Origin: an uncultured Eubacteriales bacterium
GTDB taxonomy: Bacteria; Bacillota; Clostridia; Christensenellales; Aristaeellaceae
Direction of reading: 5' to 3'
Length of the DNA: 64,000 nucleotides
Assembly: GCA_902765395.1 (NCBI GenBank)
Contig: CACWZP010000004.1
Span: 1 to 64,000, forward strand
Part shown: positions 48,877 through 57,753 of the stretch, piece after piece
How positions within the stretch are numbered: position 1 is the stretch's first letter
How the letters are laid out: the number at the start of each line of letters is the position of its first letter
The notes under the pieces: generated by a model
What the model was told of the DNA's origin: nothing
Databases searched by the model: none
The model's input: only the letters and a program-made list of their open reading frames with translations
Position numbers and translations under genes: made by a program

Positions 48877-50067
48877 ATGCAATTCACCGAGGAGAAGTTC
48901 GCCAGGCACATGCGGCCCATCAACGGCAGCGCCATCCGCGAAATCTTCAAGCTGCTGGCCCGGCCGGGGATGATCTCCTTCGCCGGCGGCAATCCCAGCA
49001 ACACCGCGCTGGAGCCGGAGGTGATCTCCGAGCTGTCGGGCAAGGTGCTTTCGCAGTACGGCACCACGCTCCTGCAGTACGGCGCCACGGACGGCTTCGG
49101 CCCGTTCCGCGAGAGCGCGGCGGCGTTTCTGAACACCGAGGGCGTGAAGTGCGACGCCAGCCAGGTGCTGCCCGTTCAGGGCGGGAGCCAGGCCTTTGAC
49201 CTGCTTTTGAAGGCGCTGGTCGACCCCGGCGACGTGGTGCTTTGCGAGAGCCCCACGTTCCTGGGCGCCATCCAGGCCATGCGGGAGTACAACGCCAGGC
49301 TCGTCGCCATGCCCACGGACGAAAACGGCGTGATCGTCGAGGCGGCGGAGGCGCTGATCAAAGAGCACCATCCGAAGCTGATGTACGTGATCCCCACCTT
49401 CCAGAACCCCACCGGCATCACCCTGTCGCTGGAGCGCAGGAAGGCGCTGGCGGCGCTGGCCAGCCAGTACGGCGTGGTGATCGCCGAGGACGACCCCTAC
49501 CGCGACTTGCGCTATTCCGGCGAGCCCCTGCCGCCGATCCAGTCCTTCGACGAGGAGGGCTGGGTGGTGTACATGTCGTCCTTCTCCAAATACATCGCCC
49601 CGGGCATGCGCCTGGGCGCGGCGGCGGTCACCAACCCGCCGCTGCTGCGCAAGATGGTCATCGGCAAGCAGTCGGCCGACGTGCACTCGCCGCTGCTCAA
49701 CCAAGCCATCGTGGATGCCTACCTGCGGGCGGGCCTGATGCCGGCGCACCTCGCGCGCATCTGCGGCGACTATAAGAAGCAGCTGGACGCCATGCTGGAC
49801 GGCTTCAAGTGTTTCCCCGCCGGCACGAAGCACACCCTGCCCCAGGGCGGCCTGTTCGTCTGGTCGGAGCTCCCCGAGGGCGTGGACGGCCTGAAGGCCT
49901 TCGAGGCCGCGGTGGAGGCCGGCGTGGCCTTCGTCCCCGGCACCCACTTCTATCCCGACGGCGGCCACCTGAACACCCTGCGCCTGAACTTCTCCATGTG
50001 CGACATCCCCACCATCGAGGAGGGCATGAGGCGACTGGGGAAAGTCATCTCTGAAATGAGGAGTTAG
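48877..50067 (+). CDS. PLP-dependent aminotransferase (fold type I), probably aromatic
   Basis: The 396-residue enzyme belongs to the LysN/aromatic aminotransferase group. Landmarks are ISFAGGNPSNTALEPEV, the Asn-Pro-Thr-Gly motif in VIPTFQNPTGITLS, EDDPYRDLRY, the PLP-binding Lys in SSFSKYIAPGMRLG, and the C-terminal Arg in LRLNFS. The gene is directly after a tyrosine T-box and ahead of tyrS, so a role in tyrosine (aromatic) biosynthesis is the best inference; 2-aminoadipate or broad specificity cannot be excluded. AGGGGGA precedes the ATG. Confidence 0.88.
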   Translation: MQFTEEKFARHMRPINGSAIREIFKLLARPGMISFAGGNPSNTALEPEVISELSGKVLSQYGTTLLQYGATDGFGPFRESAAAFLNTEGVKCDASQVLPVQGGSQAFDLLLKALVDPGDVVLCESPTFLGAIQAMREYNARLVAMPTDENGVIVEAAEALIKEHHPKLMYVIPTFQNPTGITLSLERRKALAALASQYGVVIAEDDPYRDLRYSGEPLPPIQSFDEEGWVVYMSSFSKYIAPGMRLGAAAVTNPPLLRKMVIGKQSADVHSPLLNQAIVDAYLRAGLMPAHLARICGDYKKQLDAMLDGFKCFPAGTKHTLPQGGLFVWSELPEGVDGLKAFEAAVEAGVAFVPGTHFYPDGGHLNTLRLNFSMCDIPTIEEGMRRLGKVISEMRS

Positions 50068-50191
50068 GAATGAGGAATTCTATCTGGCCGGCTGGCACTG
50101 GATTGAAAAGCTGCCCGACGCGCAGATCATACTTGAATAGATGAAATCCGAAGGATTTCCTCCACGATTCCCCATTCTTCATCCCTCATTC
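50055..50191. repeat. ATTCCTCATT-type inverted repeats between aminotransferase and tyrS
   Basis: GAGGAGTTAGGAATGAGG overlaps the end of the aminotransferase gene at 50055-50079. A complementary string ATTCTTCATCCCTCATTC lies at 50166-50191. They face each other across an 85-bp stretch without a gene. Confidence 0.65.
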
Positions 50192-50234
50192 AAAAGCAAG
50201 AACCATTGACAGGAAAAGAAAGGATGCAATAGAT

Positions 50235-51470
50235 ATGAACGCACTGGATCTTTTGAAAGAGCGCGGCTTTGTGAAGCAGATCACCTTCGAAGACGAGCTG
50301 TACAAGGCCTTTGACGAAGGCATGGTCAGCTTCTACGTGGGCTTCGACCCCACGGCGGACAGCCTGCACATCGGCCACTACATCCCGATCATGGCCATGG
50401 CGCACCTGCAAAAGGCGGGCCACAAGCCCTTCGCGCTGATGGGCGGCGGCACCGGCATGATCGGCGACCCCTCCGGCAAGAGCGACCTGCGCAAGGTGCT
50501 CACCGTGGAGGACATCGACAACAACGTGGCCCACATCAAATCCCAGATGGAGAACTTCCTGGACTTCGACCCGTCCAAGCCCAACTGCGCCCAGATCGTG
50601 AACAACGCCGACTGGCTGCGCGATCTGAACTACATCAGCTTCCTGCGCGACGTGGGCGCGCTGTTCAGCGTGAACCGCATGCTCACCGCCGAGTGCTACA
50701 AGCAGCGCCTGGAGCGGGGCCTCACCTTCCTGGAGTTCAACTACATGCTGATGCAGAGCTATGACTTCCTGGAGCTGAACCACCGCCACAACGTCACGCT
50801 GCAGTGCGGCGGCGACGACCAGTGGAGCAACATGCTCTCCGGCGCGGACCTGATCCGCCGCAAGGACGGCAAGCCCGCCTTCGCGCTGACCTTCCAGCTG
50901 CTGCTGACCCACGACGGCCGCAAGATGGGCAAGACTGAAAAAGGCGCGCTGTGGCTCGACCCCAACAAGTGCAGCCCCTACGACTTCTACCAGTACTGGC
51001 GCAACGTGGACGACCAGGACGTGGAAAAGTGCCTGGGCCTGCTCACTTTCCTGCCCATGGACGAGGTGCGCCGCCTGGGCGCGCTGAAGGACAGCGCCAT
51101 CAACGAGGCCAAGCGCGTGCTGGCCTACGAGGTCACCAAGAACGTGCACGGCGAGGAGGAGGCCCGCAAGGCCCAGCAGGCCGCGGAATCCCTGTTCGGC
51201 GGCAAGGGCGCGGCCGGCTCCGCCCCCACCACCGAGATCGACCCCGCTGAGCTCGATGAGGAGAGCCGCCTGCTGGCCTGGGTCGCCAGGGTCGGCCTGT
51301 GCAAGAGCAACAAGGAGGCCCGCCAGACCATCACCGCCGGCGGCCTGTCCGTGAACGACGAGAAGGTCACCGACGTGGACTTCCGCATCACCCCCGAAAT
51401 GCTGGAGGGCGACGGCCTGCTCATCAGGAAGGGCAAGAAGAGCTATCACCGGCTGGTGAAGAAGGGGTAA
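50235..51470 (+). CDS. tyrS: Tyrosyl-tRNA synthetase
   Basis: The 411-residue class I synthetase charges tRNA-Tyr. It shows [17 protein letters not shown] (HIGH motif), the tyrosine pocket [31 protein letters not shown], the KMSKS-like KMGKTEKGA, and a C-terminal S4-type RNA-binding domain ([20 protein letters not shown]). It follows the Tyr T-box and aminotransferase on the same strand, so it is probably induced by uncharged tRNA-Tyr. AAAGGATG lies before the ATG. Confidence 0.97.
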   Translation: MNALDLLKERGFVKQITFEDELYKAFDEGMVSFYVGFDPTADSLHIGHYIPIMAMAHLQKAGHKPFALMGGGTGMIGDPSGKSDLRKVLTVEDIDNNVAHIKSQMENFLDFDPSKPNCAQIVNNADWLRDLNYISFLRDVGALFSVNRMLTAECYKQRLERGLTFLEFNYMLMQSYDFLELNHRHNVTLQCGGDDQWSNMLSGADLIRRKDGKPAFALTFQLLLTHDGRKMGKTEKGALWLDPNKCSPYDFYQYWRNVDDQDVEKCLGLLTFLPMDEVRRLGALKDSAINEAKRVLAYEVTKNVHGEEEARKAQQAAESLFGGKGAAGSAPTTEIDPAELDEESRLLAWVARVGLCKSNKEARQTITAGGLSVNDEKVTDVDFRITPEMLEGDGLLIRKGKKSYHRLVKKG

Positions 51471-51485
51471 GGAACGCACAATACC

Positions 51486-51516
51486 GCGGGGACGCCAGAG
51501 CGTCCCCGCATTATTT
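51486..51516. terminator. Terminator between tyrS and the XRE gene
   Basis: GCGGGGACG and CGTCCCCGC pair with a short loop, followed by ATTATTTATT on the plus strand. The minus-strand gene ends within this region, so it may serve both directions. Confidence 0.75.
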
Positions 51517-51805
51517 ATTCATATGCCTCGATCAGTTTCTTCAAATCCTCGAACAAAGCACAGTTTATCCCGTCGCATTTATTCTTCCTTCCGGCAATAA
51601 TGTAATCCAGGCTCACATCGAGAGCCTTTCCTATTTGGGAAATGGTCTCCAGCGAGGCCTTTTTTTCTCCTCGTTCAATATGCCCAACGAAGGAATTTGA
51701 GATACCGACGCGCTCAGCCAGTTTTTCCTGGGTCAGCTTTAATTCGCGTCTGCACGCGCGAATCCGTGCACCCATAGCTCCATAATCAAACGCATCCTCT
51801 TGCAT
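51515..51805 (-). CDS. XRE-family transcription regulator A
   Basis: The 96-residue protein has a helix-turn-helix domain (LTQEKLAERVGISNSFVGHIERGEK) and a short C-terminal extension ending FEDLKKLIEAYE. AAGGAGG precedes the ATG. It is divergent from regulator B at 51915, and three copies of a TTGACCA-type repeat lie between them. Target genes are not shown. Confidence 0.9.
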   Translation of the reverse strand: MQEDAFDYGAMGARIRACRRELKLTQEKLAERVGISNSFVGHIERGEKKASLETISQIGKALDVSLDYIIAGRKNKCDGINCALFEDLKKLIEAYE

Positions 51806-51826
51806 ACGCGCCTCCTTATGTAGCTT

Positions 51827-51900
51827 TTGACCATTATAGCGGTCACTTTTTATTGCCAGTATAGCATAAAATGATCTCGATTGCAACCGATACTGGTCAA
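51827..51900. promoter_or_regulatory. Three operator-like TTGACCA repeats
   Basis: TTGACCATTATAGC (51827-51840), TTGCCAGTATAGC (51853-51865) and, on the opposite strand, TTGACCAGTATCGG (51887-51900) share a common core. They lie between the two divergent XRE genes and surround the promoter of regulator A, so one of these regulators may bind them. This is inference. Confidence 0.6.
51858..51886 (-). promoter_or_regulatory. Promoter of XRE regulator A
   Basis: TTGCAA (51881-51886) and TATACT (51858-51863) on the minus strand are 17 bp apart. The -10 overlaps operator-like repeat 2. Confidence 0.75.
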
Positions 51901-51914
51901 TAGCGGAGGTTTCC

Positions 51915-52172
51915 ATGGAGCAGAAGCTGCGTCGGGATCGACACATGGGCGCAAACCTGCGGTCGCTGCGTAAAGCCGCGAAGCTGTCGCAGGAGAAGCT
52001 CTGTGCCGAATTGCAGCGGCGCGGCTGCGACATCGGCAGAACCACCTATGAAAAGTATGAAACCGGCGAGTTGAACATACGGATCAGCGTGTTGATCGAA
52101 TTGAAAAAGATTTACGATTGTTCCTACGATCGCTTCTTCGAAGGTCTGGACAGCAGCGAAGCGGAACAATGA
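51915..52172 (+). CDS. XRE-family transcription regulator B
   Basis: The 85-residue protein carries a helix-turn-helix (RSLRKAAKLSQEKLCAELQ, then GRTTYEKYETGELNIRI) and little else. GCGGAGG precedes the ATG. It is divergent from regulator A and lies 143 bases before the LacI-sensor/GGDEF gene, possibly controlling it. Function not established. Confidence 0.88.
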   Translation: MEQKLRRDRHMGANLRSLRKAAKLSQEKLCAELQRRGCDIGRTTYEKYETGELNIRISVLIELKKIYDCSYDRFFEGLDSSEAEQ

Positions 52173-52315
52173 AGCGAAACCGTGGCACTTCCCGGTTTCG
52201 TCTCTTTTTTCTCATTTTTTTCTCCTCTCCTATTGAATTTTTCTCCGCGCAGGTCTATTATATAGATGGTATATTGGGTTATTATGTAATCATCACATAT
52301 AGATATGGAGCGAAT

Positions 52316-54196
52316 ATGCGAAACTACAGAATCGCCTATTTCACCGCGGACTGGAACTACGAGCTGGTGGAAGCCACGCTGCACGGCCTGCGAAAGTTCG
52401 TGGAGGACCACGAGAACGTGCAGCTGTGCGTGTTCGACTGCTTCGGCAAGGACACCGAGAGCCCCCGGGACCACAGCGAATACGCCATATTCAACCTGCC
52501 GGACCTGAATCAGTTCGACGGCGTGCTGATCCAGGGCAACCAGATCGTGCTGGGCTCCGCCCGGGATGCGCTGGTGCGCCGGGTAATGGAGGCGGGCATC
52601 CCCGCGGTCACCGTGGACTGCCCGGTGGAGGGCTTCACGCTGGTAGCCGTGGACAACCGCAGGGCCCAGCGCGACCTGGCCGACCACGTGATCCGCCACC
52701 ACGGCGCGCGGCGGCTGGCCTACCTCACCGGCATACTGGAGAACGGCAGCCTGGAGGCCGAACAGCGCCTGCAGGGCTTCGAAGACGCCTGCCGGGAAAA
52801 TGGCATCCCGGACGCGGACATCGAGATCATCCCGGGCACCTGGCGCACCGAGGACGGCGTGCACGCGGTGAACCAGTGGCTGCGCAAGGACCGCCCCCTG
52901 CCGGACGCCTTCGTATGTGCCAACGACGACATGGCCATCGGCGTGCTGCGCGCCTTGAAGGCCCGCGGCTACCGGGTGCCCCAGGACGTGATCGTCACCG
53001 GGTTTGACAACCTCAGCAGCGCGGAGATGTCCAGCCCCCGGCTGTCCACCGTCCACCGCGACTATCACCAGATGGATTACCGGGCCATGGAGGTGCTGCT
53101 GGACAAGATCGACGGCACGGAGCGCCGGGATTACATCCCCTTCGACTACAGCGTCATCTGCTCCGAATCCTGCGGCTGCGCGGAGCACGACCAGCCCATC
53201 TACATCCGCAACAAGTACTTCGACCAGGTCCGCTTCCTGAAGGACTTCTACAGCCTGCAGGACCAGATGGCCGAGGAGCTGTTCGAGGCCTCGACCCTGC
53301 AGGAGCTGATGGCCATCGTGGAGAAGCACTACCGCATCTTCGGCTGCGACAACGTGTATCTGTGCGTCAACAGCTTCTATTACGACAACTACGACAAGAA
53401 CCAGTGGGGACAGGATTCCGAGGGTTTCGACGACGAGATGGTGCTGGCGGGCTGCGCCGGCATCGAGGTGAACCCCTATACCGCCGCCCGCCGCGTCCGC
53501 TTCCCCACCAGCGCGCTGCTGCCCGAGGCCGTGATGCGCCGGGAGCGCTTCCTGATGTTCTATCCTCTGCACTACAACACCTATTCCATCGGCTACGTGG
53601 CCCTGGACAGCATCAGCGAGATCGCCAAGCTGAACCTGCACATGAGCATCTTCAGCTTCCTGGAGATTGCCATTGAAAACGTGCGCAAGAAGTGCCTGCT
53701 GCGCCAGCTGAACGAGACCCTGGACGGCCTGTACGTCCACGACGCCCTCACCGGCTTCTACAACCGCTTCGGCTACGAGCGCTACGGCCAGCAAATCTTC
53801 GACGGCTTCCTCACCCGCGAGGGCGGCGCCCGGGTGCTGTTCGTGGACATGGACGACCTGAAGGTCATCAACGACAAGTACGGCCACGAGATCGGCGACG
53901 AGGCCATCCGCGGCGCGGCCCAGGTGCTGCGCCAGGCCTGCCGGGATGGCGACTTCCTGATGCGCTACGGCGGCGACGAGTTCCTCATCATCGCCTCCCC
54001 CGCCGAGGCCGACCTGGAAGAGGCCATCCCCCGCGCCGCCGACGCCGCCTGCCATCCGGACGGCCTCTACCGGCTGGCCATGAGCGTGGGCGTAGTGGAC
54101 GTCGCTCCCGGCGACGGCCGCACCCTGGAGGACTGCGTCCAGGCCGCCGACGCCCTGATGTACGAAAACAAGAAGCGTCGGAAGGGCCTGAAATAG
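52316..54196 (+). CDS. LacI-type sensor domain fused to GGDEF
   Basis: The 626-residue protein lacks a LacI DNA-binding domain and a signal peptide. The first ~290 residues are a periplasmic-binding/LacI-type domain (IPAVTVDCPVEGFTLVAVDN, FVCANDDMAIGVLRALKARG, VIVTGFDNLSSAEMSSPRL). A middle region of about 180 residues may be a GAF-like sensor. The last ~150 residues are a GGDEF domain with NRFGYERYGQQIF and the active site RYGGDEFLII. It could link an intracellular ligand to c-di-GMP synthesis. TGGAGCG is the likely ribosome site. The longer frame upstream has no good start. Confidence 0.9.
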   Translation: MRNYRIAYFTADWNYELVEATLHGLRKFVEDHENVQLCVFDCFGKDTESPRDHSEYAIFNLPDLNQFDGVLIQGNQIVLGSARDALVRRVMEAGIPAVTVDCPVEGFTLVAVDNRRAQRDLADHVIRHHGARRLAYLTGILENGSLEAEQRLQGFEDACRENGIPDADIEIIPGTWRTEDGVHAVNQWLRKDRPLPDAFVCANDDMAIGVLRALKARGYRVPQDVIVTGFDNLSSAEMSSPRLSTVHRDYHQMDYRAMEVLLDKIDGTERRDYIPFDYSVICSESCGCAEHDQPIYIRNKYFDQVRFLKDFYSLQDQMAEELFEASTLQELMAIVEKHYRIFGCDNVYLCVNSFYYDNYDKNQWGQDSEGFDDEMVLAGCAGIEVNPYTAARRVRFPTSALLPEAVMRRERFLMFYPLHYNTYSIGYVALDSISEIAKLNLHMSIFSFLEIAIENVRKKCLLRQLNETLDGLYVHDALTGFYNRFGYERYGQQIFDGFLTREGGARVLFVDMDDLKVINDKYGHEIGDEAIRGAAQVLRQACRDGDFLMRYGGDEFLIIASPAEADLEEAIPRAADAACHPDGLYRLAMSVGVVDVAPGDGRTLEDCVQAADALMYENKKRRKGLK

Positions 54197-54207
54197 CGGG
54201 CAAAAGC

Positions 54208-54276
54208 AAAATGAGCCGCGGGATTATCCCCGCGGCCCATTTTATCGGCGAAAGTGTGTCAATGTGCCTGTCCCCC
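54208..54276. repeat. Terminator-plus-REP module, copy 1
   Basis: GCCGCGGG ... CCCGCGGC (54215-54236) with CATTTTAT forms a terminator for the GGDEF gene. The sequence then continues TTTATCGGCGAAAG and GTCAATGTGCCTGTCCCC. The same module, diverged, follows the XRE gene at 55885-55957. Confidence 0.75.
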
Positions 54277-54285
54277 GTGACTTTA

Positions 54286-54314
54286 TGTGTCAAGAGAACC
54301 GTCTCCGTGACACA
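54286..54314. repeat. REP-like palindrome related to the RAYT repeats
   Basis: TGTGTCAAGAGAACCGTC then TCCGTGACACA is an imperfect palindrome whose GAACCGTC(T/C)CC core matches the RAYT repeat at 4.5-5.5 kb and the copy at 63879-63911. Confidence 0.7.
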
Positions 54315-54322
54315 GAAGCGGT

Positions 54323-55540
54323 CTACCTCTTATCCGCAATGAGGTGGTAAACCTTCGACTCAGAATCGAGCTCTTCGGGAGATACTTCCAAGACGATACC
54401 ATTCCGCGTAAATCTCCAGTCGCCCTCGTACGTCCAGCCGCTGCTTTTGAGGAGGGTCTGGGCGTCGCTCCACTTCATGCCGATCGTCACGCCCGCTATG
54501 CAATACTTGCTGTCGGAATTTTCGATTTCAACTTCATCGATCAGCGCGGTATCCGCCTTCTTGCCGCTCGCCCACAAACTCGCAGGGCCGCTGCCCGCTA
54601 TAAAGAAGGGCTTGGGATCAGTGGAAAAATCGGCAATCTTGAAATTCAGCTGCTTCGCCGCCTTGGCGATCGGCATGCCGATGTAGGTGAGCAGATCCTT
54701 GCTGGGCGCGGCCTTCATGACGGTGATAGTAATGGTGGCCTTGGCCTTCTTATTGTTCTTGGCGGTCACGGTGATCTTCGCCGTGCCCTTCTTCTTCGCG
54801 GTGACGACGCCGGTCTTCGGGTCTACCGAAGCCACGCTCTTCTTGCTGCTCTTGAACGTCAGGTCGGCCTTCGCCGTGGAGGGAGACAGGGTGGTGGTCA
54901 ATTGCAGGGTGTCGCCCACGGTCAGGGTCTGCTTCTTGCCCTGGTTGATGGTCACCTTCGTGGGCTTGTAGGGATCCTTCACCGTGACGGTGATGGTCGC
55001 CTTCGCCTTCTTGTTCTTCGCGGAGGTGACGGTGATCTTCGTCTTGCCCTCCTTCTTGGGCGTGACGACGCCGTTCGCGTCCACCGTGGCGACCTTCTTG
55101 TTGCTGTTCCTGAACTTCAACGCACTCTCGGCGCCTGCGGGCTGGAGGGTGATCCCCAGCGTCAGCGTCTTGTCGATGTCCAGCGTCGCCTTTTTGCCCT
55201 GCGTGATGGTCAGGCCGGTGGGCTTCTTCGGGTCGACCACCTTCACGGTGACCTTCGCGCTCTTGCCGCCGGCCTTGGCGGTGATGGTGGCCTTGCCCTC
55301 CTTGCGGGGCGTCACCAGGCCGTTTTCAACGGTGGCCACGCTCTTCTTGCTGCTGCTCCACTTCACAGCCGCCTCCGGCGTCACGGTGGCGGTGAGTTTG
55401 AGCGTCTCGCCCAGGTTCATGGTGACGGTGCCCTTCTTGTCCAGGGCGATCTTGGTCTTGGTCTTGCCCGCGGCCATGCCCGGCACGGCGACGGACAGCG
55501 CCAGCATCAGCACGAGCAGCAGTGAGAACACCTTCTTCAT
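54323..55540 (-). CDS. Secreted protein with bacterial Ig-like (BIG2) domains
   Basis: The 405-residue protein begins MKKVFSLLLVLMLALSVAVPG, a signal peptide. About three BIG2-type repeats follow, each with a NxxVATVDxxGxVTxKKxGxAxIT pattern: KKSVATVENGLVTPRKEG, KKVATVDANGVVTPKKEG, KKSVASVDPKTGVVTAKKKG. The C-terminal ~110 residues form a separate, non-repetitive domain I do not recognise. Such proteins are usually surface or matrix proteins. The promoter carries XRE-type operators, see 55568-55637. Confidence 0.88.
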   Translation of the reverse strand: MKKVFSLLLVLMLALSVAVPGMAAGKTKTKIALDKKGTVTMNLGETLKLTATVTPEAAVKWSSSKKSVATVENGLVTPRKEGKATITAKAGGKSAKVTVKVVDPKKPTGLTITQGKKATLDIDKTLTLGITLQPAGAESALKFRNSNKKVATVDANGVVTPKKEGKTKITVTSAKNKKAKATITVTVKDPYKPTKVTINQGKKQTLTVGDTLQLTTTLSPSTAKADLTFKSSKKSVASVDPKTGVVTAKKKGTAKITVTAKNNKKAKATITITVMKAAPSKDLLTYIGMPIAKAAKQLNFKIADFSTDPKPFFIAGSGPASLWASGKKADTALIDEVEIENSDSKYCIAGVTIGMKWSDAQTLLKSSGWTYEGDWRFTRNGIVLEVSPEELDSESKVYHLIADKR

Positions 55541-55567
55541 AGTGTACCTCCAATATTCTTCAATAAT

Positions 55568-55637
55568 ATAACCATATGGTTATTCATTGCCATTTTAGCG
55601 CATAATTCATGTATTGTCAATATATCCTTTTGGTTAT
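55568..55637. promoter_or_regulatory. Two palindromic XRE-operator candidates
   Basis: ATAACCATATGGTTAT (55568-55583) is a perfect 16-bp palindrome near the predicted transcription start of the Ig-like gene. ATATCCTTTTGGTTAT (55622-55637) is a diverged copy just upstream of the -35 box and just before the XRE gene. This placement suits repression by the adjacent XRE protein. Confidence 0.7.
55592..55620 (-). promoter_or_regulatory. Promoter of the Ig-like protein gene
   Basis: A perfect TTGACA (55615-55620) and TAAAAT (55592-55597) on the minus strand have a 17-bp spacer. Confidence 0.85.
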
Positions 55638-55653
55638 TATGAAAGGGTAATTG

Positions 55654-55878
55654 ATGATGGCATATTATCGAAGAATTCGTGAAATGCGGGAAGACCACGA
55701 CTTGACGCAAAAAAACCTTGCCGAAAAACTGGGCATGAAACAGCCTCAGTATTACAGATATGAGCAGGGGTTTCGGGACATCCCTACAGATATTCTGATC
55801 CAATTGGCCGATTTGTATGAAACCACTACTGACTATCTGTTAGGCAGAACCGACAATCCCAAACCTATCGAACAATAG
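55654..55878 (+). CDS. XRE-family transcription regulator C
   Basis: The 74-residue protein is a single helix-turn-helix domain (REMREDHDLTQKNLAEKLGM and KQPQYYRYEQGFRDI) of the phage-repressor type, with a C-terminal tail. GAAAGGG lies six bases before this ATG; the next in-frame ATG three bases on is possible. It is divergent from the Ig-like gene and separated by two operator candidates, suggesting autoregulation and control of that gene. Confidence 0.85.
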   Translation: MMAYYRRIREMREDHDLTQKNLAEKLGMKQPQYYRYEQGFRDIPTDILIQLADLYETTTDYLLGRTDNPKPIEQ

Positions 55879-55884
55879 CGCTAT

Positions 55885-56026
55885 AAATTGAGCTGTGGGA
55901 ACATTTTCCCGCGGCTCGCTTTATCGGCAAAGGCAAGTCAATGTACCTGTCCCCACGTCTCATTTCAAATCCGTACATACGCCGACCCCCTGTGCTTGAA
56001 TCAGTGGCACAGGGGGTCGGGTTTTT
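55885..56026 (+). terminator. Terminator region with repeat module, copy 2
   Basis: Copy 2 of the 54208-54276 module spans 55885-55957 (GAGCTGTGGGA ... TTCCCGCGGCTC and TTTATCGGCAAAGG, then GTCAATGTACCTGTCCCC). A strong terminator follows at 55982-56026, with stem CCGACCCCCTGTGC / GCACAGGGGGTCGG and GTTTTT. Minus-strand RNase Y ends just beyond at GGCGGGC / GCCCGCC. Confidence 0.8.
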
Positions 56027-56061
56027 CGTCGCGGCAGCGATTGCCGGCGGGCGCTGCCCGC

Positions 56062-57606
56062 CTACTTGGCGAATTCCACCGCGCGGGTCTCGCGGATGAC
56101 GTTCACCTTGATCTGTCCGGGGTACTCCATCTCCTTCTCGATCCGCTTGACGATCTCGCGGGCGAGGATCAGGGTGCCGGCGTCGTTCACATCCTCGGGC
56201 TTGACAATAATGCGAATCTCGCGGCCGGACTGGATGGCGTAACAGGTCTCCACGCCGTCGAAGGAGTAGGCGATGCTCTCCAGCTTCTCCAGGCGCTTGA
56301 TGTAGTTCTCCAGGCTCTCGCGGCGCGCGCCGGGGCGTGCGGCGGAGATGGCGTCGGCGGCCTGCACCAGCACGGCTTCGACGCTCTTGGCTTCCACGTC
56401 GCCGTGATGGGCGGCGATGGCGTTGACCACCAGGTCGTTCTCGCGGAACTTCTTGGCCAGGTCCGCGCCGATGGTAACGTGGGTGCCCTCCACCTCGTGG
56501 TCAATGGCCTTGCCGATATCATGCAGCAGGCCGGCCCGCTTGGCCAGGGTCACGTCGGCGCCCAGTTCGGCGGCCATGACGCCCGCCAGGTGGCTGACCT
56601 CGATGGAGTGGCGCAGCACGTTCTGGCCGTAGGAGGTGCGATAGCGCATGCGGCCCAGCAGCTTCACCAGCTCCGGATGGATGCCGTGCAGGTTGGTCTC
56701 GAAGATGGCCTGCTCGCCGGCCTCGCGGATCTGGTTGTCCACCTCGCGCTTGGCCTTTTCCACCATTTCCTCGATGCGGGCGGGGTGGATGCGGCCGTCC
56801 ATGATCAGCTTCTCCAGGGCGATGCGGGCCACCTCGCGGCGCACCGGATCGAAGGCGGAGATGATCACGGCCTCCGGCGTGTCGTCGATGATCAGGTCGA
56901 CGCCGGTGGCGGTTTCGAGGGTGCGGATGTTGCGGCCCTCGCGGCCGATGATGCGGCCCTTCATGTCGTCGTTGGGCAGCGCCACCACGGACACCGTGGT
57001 CTCGGCCACGTGGTCGGCGGCGCACTTCTGGATGGCGAGGGACACGATGTCGCGGGCGCGCTTGTCCGCCTCCTCCTTCGCCTTGGCCTCCACCTCGCGC
57101 ACCATCACGGCGGCGTCGTGGTAGGCGTCCTTCTGGATGCGGTCGATCAGGATCTCCTTGGCCTCGTCGGCGGTCATGCCGGCGACGCGCTCCAGCTCCT
57201 GCTTCTGTCGGTCGTGCATTTCGTTGGCTTCCGCTTCCAGGCGCTCGGCTTCGCGATACTTATCGTTCAGCGCCTCCTCGCGGGCCTCAAGGTTATCGAG
57301 CTTCTTATCAAATGCTTCCTCGCGCTGGTTGACCCTGCGCTCAAGCCGCGAAACTTCGCTGCGGCGGTCACGAACTTCTTTATCAAGCTCCGACTTCAAG
57401 CGGATGATCTCTTCCTTGGCCTCCAGGACGGCTTCCTTCTTCTTCTCCTCAGCCTTGTGGGTGGCGTCCTCCAGCATATTGGCGACGAATTCTTCCGTCT
57501 GTCCGATCTTCTTTTCCATGCCGTTCTTGCGGTAGAAATAACCGGCAACCAGGCCAATGGCCAACGCAATCAGCGCAATCAATGCGACGATTGGCCAGTT
57601 CAGCAA
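56062..57606 (-). CDS. rny: Ribonuclease Y
   Basis: RNase Y is the membrane-bound endoribonuclease that starts mRNA decay in many Gram-positives. The 514-residue protein has one N-terminal membrane helix ([20 protein letters not shown]), a long coiled coil to about residue 190, a KH domain ([28 protein letters not shown] given as segments) and an HD domain with [17 protein letters not shown]. The start is TTG with GAGGAGA upstream. A promoter lies at 57702-57730. Confidence 0.96.
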   Translation of the reverse strand: MLNWPIVALIALIALAIGLVAGYFYRKNGMEKKIGQTEEFVANMLEDATHKAEEKKKEAVLEAKEEIIRLKSELDKEVRDRRSEVSRLERRVNQREEAFDKKLDNLEAREEALNDKYREAERLEAEANEMHDRQKQELERVAGMTADEAKEILIDRIQKDAYHDAAVMVREVEAKAKEEADKRARDIVSLAIQKCAADHVAETTVSVVALPNDDMKGRIIGREGRNIRTLETATGVDLIIDDTPEAVIISAFDPVRREVARIALEKLIMDGRIHPARIEEMVEKAKREVDNQIREAGEQAIFETNLHGIHPELVKLLGRMRYRTSYGQNVLRHSIEVSHLAGVMAAELGADVTLAKRAGLLHDIGKAIDHEVEGTHVTIGADLAKKFRENDLVVNAIAAHHGDVEAKSVEAVLVQAADAISAARPGARRESLENYIKRLEKLESIAYSFDGVETCYAIQSGREIRIIVKPEDVNDAGTLILAREIVKRIEKEMEYPGQIKVNVIRETRAVEFAK

Positions 57607-57701
57607 AACAGTCTCCTCTCCTTTCCATACGCGTTCTCAGATTCAAATTCCACTATTCGCATGCACACATACCTTGCGCAGTTTACATGACTAACGTAAG
57701 T

Positions 57702-57730
57702 ATTTTAAACCCGCCGTTTGGTCATGTCAA
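57702..57730 (-). promoter_or_regulatory. Promoter of rny
   Basis: A perfect TTGACA (57725-57730) and TAAAAT (57702-57707) on the minus strand are 17 bp apart. The leader is about 90 bases. Confidence 0.85.
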
Positions 57731-57753
57731 GAAAAGAAATCATTACCGGCATT

